Below the pieces are notes generated by a model. It did not search any database. It saw only the letters and a program-made list of their open reading frames with translations, and was not told the DNA's origin. This document shows positions 1 through 5,019 of a stretch of DNA of 5,170 bases, in pieces; the first letter of the stretch is position 1, and every line of letters begins with the position of its first letter. The translations under genes were made by a program, and so were the position numbers. The stretch comes from an uncultured Nitrospina sp. GTDB taxonomy: Bacteria; Nitrospinota; Nitrospinia; Nitrospinales; VA-1. Location of the stretch: the NCBI GenBank assembly GCA_950072225.1, contig CATMOP010000171.1, positions 1 to 5,170 on the forward strand, in the 5' to 3' direction.

Positions 1-605
1 CGGCCCGGACCCCAGGGGCTTTCCCAAAAAGGTTCGCCGGGCTTGCTCCTTTTCCATAAAACAAAATCGAGCGGATCGCGTTTGCTTTCGTTGACCTCAA
101 CACGGGCTCCCGATTGCAGGTCCTCGATATTTTTTCTGGAAAGACAACCGTAGTCCTTGAACGATTTGATCGAGTAAAAAACATCGTCATCCGATTCATA
201 AGCTTTGTCCTGATCGACCAGGGACTGAATCATGTCGAGCATTTCGGCGATGTGGTCGGTGGCTTTTGGCTCTTCGGTGGGCGAGGCGATGTTCAGTTTC
301 CCCATGTCTTCGTAAAACGCTACGGTATATTTGTGGGTGATCTCTTGCCAGTCCACGCCTTTTTCATTAGCACGGTTGATGATCTTGTCGTCGATATCGG
401 TGAAGTTGCGCACAAAACGGACTTCGTAACCCAGGTATTGGAAATAACGGTAAAAGGTGTCAAAGACAATGGCGGCACGGGCGTGCCCTACATGGCAGTA
501 GTCGTAGACAGTGACACCGCATACGTACATACCGATCTGTTTTTCTTTCAGAGGAGTGAATTTCTCTTTTTTTCGGGTCAGGGTGTTGAATAGCTGTAGG
601 CTCAT
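1..605 (-). CDS. cysS: Cysteinyl-tRNA synthetase, N-terminal part (cut by window edge)
   Basis: This cytoplasmic class I aminoacyl-tRNA synthetase joins cysteine to tRNA-Cys using ATP. Reading the minus strand from the ATG at 605 gives 201 codons with no stop before the edge. Visible family marks are the N-terminal LFNTLTRKKE, the MYVCGVTVYD block with C29 (position of the first zinc ligand), the HIGH signature as HVGH at residues 38-41, NFTDIDDKII at 67-76, PKATDHI at 113-119, and the block running from KRDPLDFVLW to FWESPWGPG at the edge. The remaining zinc ligands, the KMSKS loop and the anticodon-binding domain lie outside the window. The start is fixed by an in-frame TGA five codons upstream with no other start codon between. 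The likely ribosome binding site, GAGGG at 625-621, is about 15 bases from the ATG, which is long, and forms one arm of a small hairpin. Family assignment is secure; completeness cannot be judged. Confidence 0.97.
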   Translation of the reverse strand, partial: MSLQLFNTLTRKKEKFTPLKEKQIGMYVCGVTVYDYCHVGHARAAIVFDTFYRYFQYLGYEVRFVRNFTDIDDKIINRANEKGVDWQEITHKYTVAFYEDMGKLNIASPTEEPKATDHIAEMLDMIQSLVDQDKAYESDDDVFYSIKSFKDYGCLSRKNIEDLQSGARVEVNESKRDPLDFVLWKRSKPGEPFWESPWGPG

Positions 606-620
606 GCAGATAAAATATCA

Positions 621-634
621 CCCTCTAGCGAGGG
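621..634 (-). promoter_or_regulatory. Hairpin in the cysS leader containing the candidate SD
   Basis: On the cysS strand the sequence reads CCCTC-GCTA-GAGGG, a perfect 5-bp stem with a four-base loop. The 3' arm GAGGG is the only Shine-Dalgarno-like run upstream of the cysS ATG, with 15 bases between them. The hairpin could hide the ribosome binding site or shorten the effective spacing. There is no T-box-like sequence in the 149-base gap, so no tRNA-sensing leader is suggested. The structure is seen in the sequence; its function is inferred. Confidence 0.4.
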
Positions 635-643
635 AGGCAACTA

Positions 644-727
644 GCGATAGCTGTTTATGCGGACAAAGAGTTATCTCGGCTTAACGAGTTTATGTGCAAT
701 TCCCCCCCTGTCAAGGGGTGGGATTGG
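644..727 (+). repeat. Dispersed stem-loop repeat, copy A (with C/G hairpin)
   Basis: This is one of three related intergenic sequences; the others are at 4153-4230 and 4904-4965. The shared core is AAAGAGTTATCTCGGCTTAA here, followed by CGAGTTTATG. It is preceded by a GATAGCTGTTTATG-like segment matching the GCTTTAATTGG of copy C. The core at 663-695 can fold as an imperfect hairpin around the loop TCGGCTT, but this copy has more mismatches near the loop than the other two. The second hairpin at 698-725 belongs to the same unit. Here the element lies between two minus-strand genes, so it is antisense to any transcript running from the cupredoxin gene towards cysS. Confidence 0.7.
698..725 (-). 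repeat. Strong C/G hairpin downstream of the TPR-cupredoxin gene
   Basis: On the plus strand, AATTCCCCCCCT pairs with AGGGGTGGGATT around the loop GTCA. That is twelve positions with one C-T mismatch (704/719) and one G-T wobble. It starts about 30 bases beyond the stop codon of the 657-residue protein, so it could help end that transcript or protect its 3' end. There is no T-tract on either side, so it is not a canonical Rho-independent terminator. It is adjacent to repeat copy A, and a comparable C/G hairpin sits at the same place in copy B. Confidence 0.55.
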
Positions 728-754
728 ACGTTCTATCGGCAGAATGAGCTCCTG

Positions 755-2728
755 CTATTCCCCCACAGGAGTGGGCTGGAGGCGGGCTTCGAGTTCTTTG
801 ACGTTCAGGCGCAGTTGCGAGACGGCAAATTTGGCCTGGCTGAGCAGTGATTCTTCGGTGATCTTTTCTTTGGGCTTGCCGATTCCGGAAATTTCTTTGC
901 GGATCGTATCTAGTTTCTGTTCCAGCAGGATACTGCGTTTGGAACTGAAGCTTTTGGCGATGGCGCCTTTCAGGCCTTCCCCATCGTAATGTTTGGTGAT
1001 GACCATCAACATGCGCTTGCGGGGAATAAATTTTTTGCCGTTTTTCCAGTCCTCGATGGCCTGGAACATTTCTCTTTCGATGTTGTCCACAATGGCGGTG
1101 TAGTCGGTCGGGTCGACCATGTCATGGATTTCTCCCGGAACTGAAGCGGACTTGATATCAAAATCGAAGGTCTGGTCAACACCTTTCAGGTCGGCGGACC
1201 TGAGGTTGGCATTCACCTCTTCAGGAGCCAGCATCGGAGCCCAGACCTGCATGATGTAGTCATCGCTTTTGATATTTTCGAACTGGTAGTCTCCATTGGC
1301 ATCGACCTTGGTGTAATAACCATTAGGGACGACAAAGAGGGTTCCGATCATGTCTTTGTGCATATTGCATCGGAGCACCACTGGGCCGGCCTGCGTGAAC
1401 TCAAGGGTTTTGAAAGAGCCCGATGCCATGGCCCCCAGGTTGAACTGGTTGCTGAGCGACTTGGAAAAAATATTGTGCACCTCACGGTCTTCATTGGAAA
1501 ACGTAACGCTGGACCCCACCTGTATCACCGAATGCTGGGGGCTAAACTTCAAGCCGTTCTGGCGTATGGTCAGGGTCTTGTTTTTTTGACTGGAAACCCT
1601 CAGCTTGTTTTTAGTTTCCAGAAATACCAGCGTGTTGGGGCCGGGCTTTTGGCCATTGATCCGGATATTGCCTTTTACCGTGGTGGTGTTTTTAACCTTC
1701 TTGGACCCTTCTTCCATTTTATGGTCGGAGCCTTCGGACTTTTTATCATAAGCGATTTTATTGGCCGCTGGAGGCGTTTCCACTTTGGCTTGCTGAACCG
1801 GTTCCTGGGTTTTGGCGGTGTCTGGCTTGATCGGTTTTTCGGCGGCCGGGTCATAAAGTCCCAAAGCAGTCAGCATCTGGATGACAAAGGGTTTTTCAAA
1901 CTGTTTGTCCATCTCAATGGCTTTGAGGAAATGCGGGGCCGCGGTATCAAAGTTTTTTTGGATGCTCAAGACAATGCCCAGATCGAAATGTGCCTGGGCA
2001 AAATTTGGGTTGATAGCCAAGGCTTTCTTGTAGGCCGTTTTTTCCTTTTCGTACATTTTCTGGCGACCATAGGATTTCCCGAGCATGTTGTAGGCCATAT
2101 AGTTTTTTGGGGAAATTGCTACGGTTTTTTCAAACAGCCGGGTGGCTTCTTCAGGGTGATCCGCTTCCAGCTCAGACATGCCCCAGTTAAAAGTGATCTC
2201 GTCATCATCGGGTGAAAGTTCGTGTGCCCGGGCAAAACGTTTGTTTGCTCCTACAAACTTTTTAGCCATGCGCAGGGCGGCGCCCCAGATGGAAAATAAT
2301 TCCGCTGAATGGGGGCTGATTTTGGAGGCTTTTTCAAATTCCATATCGCCGGCGTTGAACTTGCCTTCCTCGGTCAACAGCATCCCTTTCTGAATATGCT
2401 CCAGTGTCTCCCGGGGCAGTTGCGATTGTGGAGTCGGAGAGGTCATGGCAGTTTTAATCAGGTTTCCTGTACCCAGGGTGCTGGGGAGAGTGAATCCTGG
2501 TTTTTCCGGTTCCGCTTTTTTCCGTTCCGTATTTTCACCTTCCACTTTGGCTTCCTGGAACTTTTTATAGGGTTCGAGGTTGCTTTCAGGTGTGGAATAG
2601 TGCATCAAGGCCCACAGCCCAACGGCCAACACGCTCACCCAGGAAAACATCACGAGAGAGCGTTTCAGGGGACTGCTGGGAGACTCAATATTTTTGTGTT
2701 TTGAACTTTTCGAACCTTTTGAACTCAT
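755..2728 (-). CDS. Membrane-anchored TPR protein with a type-1 copper cupredoxin domain
   Basis: This 657-residue protein has no gene name I recognise. Residues 1-23 are Ser/Lys-rich. One hydrophobic helix follows at about 24-42 with no clear signal-peptidase site, suggesting an N-in anchor with the rest in the periplasm. A charged linker leads to about five TPRs (roughly 107-138, 141-173, 175-207, 209-241, 243-275), then a Lys/Glu/Pro-rich linker (295-345). Residues 348-371 resemble a carboxypeptidase-regulatory-like strand segment. The cupredoxin fold at about 390-467 carries a full His-Cys-His-Met type-1 copper set: H418 in EVHNIF, then C454, H457 and M460 in CNMHKDM. The 468-500 segment (DANGDYQFENIKSDDYIMQVWAP) resembles methylamine-utilisation-type cupredoxin proteins. 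The C-terminal part, 535-657, is mostly helical with no CXXCH haem motif. The start is supported by GGA at 2738-2736, seven bases upstream. Electron transfer or copper handling plus TPR-mediated binding is inference; partner and pathway are unknown. Confidence 0.85.
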   Translation of the reverse strand: MSSKGSKSSKHKNIESPSSPLKRSLVMFSWVSVLAVGLWALMHYSTPESNLEPYKKFQEAKVEGENTERKKAEPEKPGFTLPSTLGTGNLIKTAMTSPTPQSQLPRETLEHIQKGMLLTEEGKFNAGDMEFEKASKISPHSAELFSIWGAALRMAKKFVGANKRFARAHELSPDDDEITFNWGMSELEADHPEEATRLFEKTVAISPKNYMAYNMLGKSYGRQKMYEKEKTAYKKALAINPNFAQAHFDLGIVLSIQKNFDTAAPHFLKAIEMDKQFEKPFVIQMLTALGLYDPAAEKPIKPDTAKTQEPVQQAKVETPPAANKIAYDKKSEGSDHKMEEGSKKVKNTTTVKGNIRINGQKPGPNTLVFLETKNKLRVSSQKNKTLTIRQNGLKFSPQHSVIQVGSSVTFSNEDREVHNIFSKSLSNQFNLGAMASGSFKTLEFTQAGPVVLRCNMHKDMIGTLFVVPNGYYTKVDANGDYQFENIKSDDYIMQVWAPMLAPEEVNANLRSADLKGVDQTFDFDIKSASVPGEIHDMVDPTDYTAIVDNIEREMFQAIEDWKNGKKFIPRKRMLMVITKHYDGEGLKGAIAKSFSSKRSILLEQKLDTIRKEISGIGKPKEKITEESLLSQAKFAVSQLRLNVKELEARLQPTPVGE

Positions 2729-2734
2729 AGTTTT

Positions 2735-2742
2735 TTCCGGAA
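2735..2742. promoter_or_regulatory. SD region of the cupredoxin gene inside an 8-bp palindrome
   Basis: TTCCGGAA is a perfect palindrome. On the minus strand it supplies the weak GGA(A) Shine-Dalgarno motif seven bases before the cupredoxin ATG at 2728. An eight-base palindrome can occur by chance, so I list it mainly because it marks the ribosome binding site and supports the chosen start. Confidence 0.35.
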
Positions 2743-2834
2743 CCTTGCTTAGGGTGAAGTCGTTGTTAATAAGACCAATTGCTTAAAGATCGCTGGGGAA
2801 TGATTTTTATTCCTTATTATGCAGGCTTTCCATC

Positions 2835-2872
2835 ATAATTCAACGGTGCCCTTAATAATCAAGTTGAATTAT
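2835..2872. promoter_or_regulatory. Perfect 10-bp inverted repeat, candidate operator
   Basis: ATAATTCAAC at 2835-2844 is exactly repeated in inverse as GTTGAATTAT at 2863-2872, with 18 bases between. The right arm covers the proposed -35 (TTGAAT) of the deaminase promoter. The arm centres are 28 bp apart, close to three helical turns, which fits two bound protein dimers or one larger assembly. The site lies in the gap between two divergently transcribed genes and could control either or both. I do not recognise it as a known regulator's box; it does not resemble the NrdR box. Operator function is inferred. Confidence 0.45.
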
Positions 2873-2892
2873 TTTGAGTAATACGATTAAAT
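2864..2892 (+). promoter_or_regulatory. Candidate sigma70 promoter for the dCTP deaminase gene
   Basis: TTGAAT (2864-2869) and TTAAAT (2887-2892) are separated by 17 bases. Each hexamer matches the sigma70 consensus at four of six positions. Transcription would start near 2899, giving a leader of about 48 bases before the ATG at 2947. The -35 is inside the right arm of the inverted repeat, so a protein bound there would be expected to block it. No strong ribosome binding site is visible before the deaminase start. Confidence 0.4.
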
Positions 2893-2915
2893 CATAGCCT
2901 CAAACTGCCTGTCAA
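2886..2915 (-). promoter_or_regulatory. Candidate sigma70 promoter for the TPR-cupredoxin gene
   Basis: On the minus strand, TTGACA (2915-2910, perfect consensus) is followed after 18 bases by TTTAAT (2891-2886, five of six). This is the best promoter match in the gap. It would start transcription near 2880 and give a leader of about 150 bases before the ATG at 2728. Its -10 overlaps the -10 of the opposite promoter by five bases, so RNA polymerase could probably occupy only one direction at a time. Confidence 0.5.
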
Positions 2916-2946
2916 CCGGGTGTGCCTGCTGAAACCTTGAATTTTA

Positions 2947-4128
2947 ATGAACTCCACAGTAGAAAAAAAAATATTGGTATCGGATCTGATGGCTTATTTA
3001 AAGGGGAAGTCAGGATATCTTCCTTGCCAGTTGATTGAGCAAGTGCTTCGTCAGGGGATGATCCAATCCCGGGAACCGATCCATGACTCCCAGATTCAGC
3101 CAGTGAGCCTGGATTTGCGCTTGGGACCGAAGGCTTTCCGCATCCAATGCAGTTTCCTTCCAGAAAATGAACCGGTGGAAACGAAGCTCAAGGAGATCAG
3201 TCTTTACGATTTTGATATTACGGGTGGTGGGATATTGGAAAAAAACGCCATTTATCTGATTCCTCTGATGGAAGAACTGTCCCTGCCGTCTTCCCTGTAT
3301 GGCCTGGCAAACCCAAAAAGTTCGACCGGCAGGCTGGATATGTTTACCCGCGTCATTGTGGATAAGGGGCATAGGTTTGATGAAATCCCGCGCGGTTATC
3401 GGGGGAAGTTGTATCTGGAAATTATTCCCCGTTCGTTTCCTGTGAAGGTCCATGCGGGGTTGTCTCTGAACCAGTTGCGGCTCGCGCACGTCACGTCCCA
3501 CACGCTGGGTAAACAGGGACTGGAATTGAAATATAAAAACTATCCGATTCTTTTTGACCGGAACGGATTTGCCATCCCCTTCGACCAGATTAAGGTAGAA
3601 AGTGGGGTTTATATCAGTCTGGATATTTCGGGGGACCAGCCGGAATCGATCATCGCTTACAAGGCCAAGACCAACTCCACAGTTATTGATCTATCCAAAA
3701 TAGGACATTACCGGGCGGAGGAGTTCTGGGAGCCGATTTACCGACCTAAAAAGAATCGGTTGATTCTGGAACCGGAAAGTTTTTATATAATGATGTCGCG
3801 GGAAAGAGTTTGCATCTGGCCCGACTGGCTGGCGGAAATGGTTGCTTACGAACCCAATAGCGGGGAACTTCGCACTCATTACGCGGGTTTTTTCGACTCC
3901 GGGTTTGGCTGGAACGGAACCGATGAAAAAATGAATCAGGGTACCCGGGCGGTGATGGAAGTGCGCCCTCACGATGTCCCTTTTATGGTAGAACACGGAC
4001 AGACCTTCTGTCGTCTGAAATTTGAAAAGGTGGTGGAACGGCCTGAAAAGGTGTATGGTCTGGCCTTGAATTCCAATTACCACTCCCAGGGCCTGGCTTT
4101 AAGCAAATATTTTGACTCCGCCCTCTAA
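2947..4128 (+). CDS. dcd: 2'-Deoxycytidine 5'-triphosphate deaminase, long two-lobed type
   Basis: This enzyme deaminates dCTP to dUTP and ammonia in the cytoplasm; dUTP is then the route to dTMP. At 393 residues it is about twice the length of E. coli Dcd and matches the longer family known from alphaproteobacteria (about 365 residues, Pfam DCD). IQPVSLDLRLG at 50-60 corresponds to the E. coli INPASVDVRLG-like strand. NPKSSTGRL at 122-130 aligns with the RSSLARL active-site loop, so S125 and R129 match E. coli S111 and R115. E158 in LYLEI is the catalytic glutamate equivalent. The second half repeats the fold: YEPNSGELR at 301-309 and E338 in AVMEVRPHD, ending in the family-like SNYHSQGLALSKYF. 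The start lacks a clear Shine-Dalgarno; ATG codon 15 is an alternative, but the upstream residues look plausible. Whether it also hydrolyses dUTP cannot be read from the sequence. Confidence 0.9.
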   Translation: MNSTVEKKILVSDLMAYLKGKSGYLPCQLIEQVLRQGMIQSREPIHDSQIQPVSLDLRLGPKAFRIQCSFLPENEPVETKLKEISLYDFDITGGGILEKNAIYLIPLMEELSLPSSLYGLANPKSSTGRLDMFTRVIVDKGHRFDEIPRGYRGKLYLEIIPRSFPVKVHAGLSLNQLRLAHVTSHTLGKQGLELKYKNYPILFDRNGFAIPFDQIKVESGVYISLDISGDQPESIIAYKAKTNSTVIDLSKIGHYRAEEFWEPIYRPKKNRLILEPESFYIMMSRERVCIWPDWLAEMVAYEPNSGELRTHYAGFFDSGFGWNGTDEKMNQGTRAVMEVRPHDVPFMVEHGQTFCRLKFEKVVERPEKVYGLALNSNYHSQGLALSKYFDSAL

Positions 4129-4143
4129 CCGGCCAGCGGCCGG
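4129..4143 (+). other. Hairpin abutting the deaminase stop codon
   Basis: CCGGCC-AGC-GGCCGG is a perfect 6-bp G+C stem with a three-base loop, beginning at the first base after the TAA. No T-run follows, so it is not a standard intrinsic terminator. It may stabilise the 3' end of the deaminase message or slow polymerase before scpB. Confidence 0.4.
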
Positions 4144-4152
4144 TGGCAATGG

Positions 4153-4230
4153 GCAGTAGCTTTATTTGGCTAGCAGGGAGTTGTCTCGGCGATGGGTGCT
4201 TGCTAATTTCCTCCCCCGTGAGGGGGGCCA
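4153..4230 (+). repeat. Dispersed stem-loop repeat, copy B (with C/G hairpin)
   Basis: The core at 4173-4203 folds as GCAGGGAGTTGTC against GATGGGTGCTTGC around the loop TCGGC, with two mismatches and several G-T wobbles. It is preceded by GTAGCTTTATTTGG, matching GCTTTAATTGG of copy C. A C/G hairpin follows at 4212-4227 (five C-G pairs plus a wobble, loop GTGA), in the same relative place as the larger one in copy A. The element fills the gap between the deaminase gene and scpB, and would be transcribed if the two are cotranscribed. Confidence 0.75.
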
Positions 4231-4249
4231 CCGGCGGCTACGCCGGGAG
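4231..4249 (+). promoter_or_regulatory. Hairpin overlapping the scpB ribosome binding site
   Basis: CCGGCG-GCTA-CGCCGG (4231-4246) is a perfect 6-bp stem. Its last two bases are the first two of GGGAG (4245-4249), the Shine-Dalgarno six bases before the scpB ATG. Folding would partly cover that site and could lower translation. The good motif and spacing decide the scpB start at 4256 rather than further upstream. Confidence 0.5.
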
Positions 4250-4255
4250 ATAAAA

Positions 4256-4888
4256 ATGGAACGTGAAGAATTAAAATCGATTGTTGAGAATGTTCTTTTG
4301 GCGGCAGACCAGCCGATCAATGCCAGTGAGCTTTCCAAAATTTTCCTTGATGGAACGGATAAAAATCAACTGCAATCCATTCTTGATGAATTGAAAGAAG
4401 AATATAATTCGCGCAATTTGCAGATCATGGAGGTGGCTGATGGCTACCAGCTTTGCACCCGGCATGAATACAACGACTGGATCCGGAAGTATTTGAAGCT
4501 CGACCGCTCATCTCGGTTATCTCAGCCCAGCCTGGATACCTTGTCGATCATTGCCTACAAACAACCGCTCACCCGCCAGGAGGTGGATGACATACGGGGG
4601 GTGGACTCAAGCGGAGTGCTCAAGACCCTTTTAGAGAAAAAGGTGATTGGTCCTGCGGGCCGGAAAAAAGTACCGGGTCGGCCCATCATGTATCGGACAA
4701 CGCAAAAATTCCTGGAGTATTTTGGCCTTAAGGATTTGAGCGATTTGCCCACTCTGGAAGATTTGCGGGAAGAGATGGAAGGGGAAGATCCTCCGCTTCA
4801 AACGCAAATCGAATTCTCCACCTCGGAAGTTCCCGAATCCTCTTCTTCACCCAACGAGGCCAAGCCTGTCATTGAAAACGACCACTAG
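4256..4888 (+). CDS. scpB: Segregation and condensation protein B
   Basis: ScpB is the small dimeric winged-helix (kite) partner of ScpA in the SMC-ScpAB complex, which condenses and separates sister chromosomes. The protein has 210 residues, normal for the family. The first winged helix is at about 1-80 (ENVLLAADQPINASELSKIF, then the MEVADGYQLCTR strand). The second, at about 88-160, has the diagnostic LSIIAYKQPLTRQEVDDIRG (97-115) and GRPIMYRTTQKFLEYFGL (141-158). Residues 171-210 form an acidic, Ser-rich tail, usually variable. I chose the ATG at 4256 because of GGGAG six bases upstream. An in-frame TTG at 4166 would add 30 residues translated from repeat DNA and is rejected. The usual neighbour scpA is not immediately upstream; the dCTP deaminase gene is there instead. 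An rluB-type gene follows, a common arrangement. Confidence 0.95.
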   Translation: MEREELKSIVENVLLAADQPINASELSKIFLDGTDKNQLQSILDELKEEYNSRNLQIMEVADGYQLCTRHEYNDWIRKYLKLDRSSRLSQPSLDTLSIIAYKQPLTRQEVDDIRGVDSSGVLKTLLEKKVIGPAGRKKVPGRPIMYRTTQKFLEYFGLKDLSDLPTLEDLREEMEGEDPPLQTQIEFSTSEVPESSSSPNEAKPVIENDH

Positions 4889-4903
4889 GCGTGAGGCCAG
4901 TGT

Positions 4904-4965
4904 GCCATCGCTTTAATTGGCGAGCAAAGAGTTGTCTCGGCTTGACGAGTTCTTGCCATCATGCC
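4904..4965 (+). repeat. Dispersed stem-loop repeat, copy C
   Basis: The core at 4924-4956 is the cleanest copy of the imperfect hairpin. GCAAAGAGTTGTC pairs with GACGAGTTCTTGC around the loop TCGGCTT, with 11 paired positions (two of them wobbles) and two mismatches. It is preceded by ATCGCTTTAATTGGCGA. Unlike copies A and B it lacks the C/G hairpin, having only CATCATGCCCTGAAGAGG where that would begin, so it may be truncated or a variant. It lies between scpB and the rluB-type gene and would be within their shared transcript if they form an operon. Confidence 0.75.
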
Positions 4966-5019
4966 CTGAAGAGGTAGAAAGTTTTTGCCCATTGCCAGCG
5001 GAAGTATTTCGCCGTTCCC

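Noticed and set aside
114..593. Open reading frame of 159 codons on the plus strand
   Set aside because: It is antisense to cysS, whose minus-strand translation has clear synthetase motifs across the same bases.
698..725. Intrinsic terminator for the cupredoxin gene
   Set aside because: The stem is strong but no T-tract follows on either strand, so it is listed as a repeat-associated hairpin rather than a terminator.
606..754. T-box riboswitch or other tRNA-sensing leader ahead of cysS
   Set aside because: I see no T-box-like conserved sequence or terminator/antiterminator pair; the gap is filled by the repeat and simple hairpins.
749..775. Inverted repeats CTCCTG/CAGGAG and CCCAC/GTGGG around the cupredoxin stop codon
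   Set aside because: Short, overlapping, mutually exclusive and mostly within coding sequence; no T-run makes a terminator.
657..989. Plus-strand open reading frame beginning in repeat copy A
   Set aside because: Its start lies in repeat DNA and most of it runs antisense to the C-terminus of the cupredoxin protein; the peptide has no recognisable features.
1358..2215. Long plus-strand open reading frame of 285 codons
   Set aside because: It is the antisense shadow of the TPR and cupredoxin domains, which have motif-level support on the minus strand.
2797..2813. Inverted repeat GGAAT-N7-ATTCC in the divergent gap
   Set aside because: Five-base arms in an A/T-rich gap are easily found by chance, and it overlaps no proposed promoter hexamer.
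3010..3501. Minus-strand open reading frame inside the deaminase gene
   Set aside because: The plus strand carries the conserved deaminase loop and catalytic glutamate here; the minus-strand peptide shows no domain.
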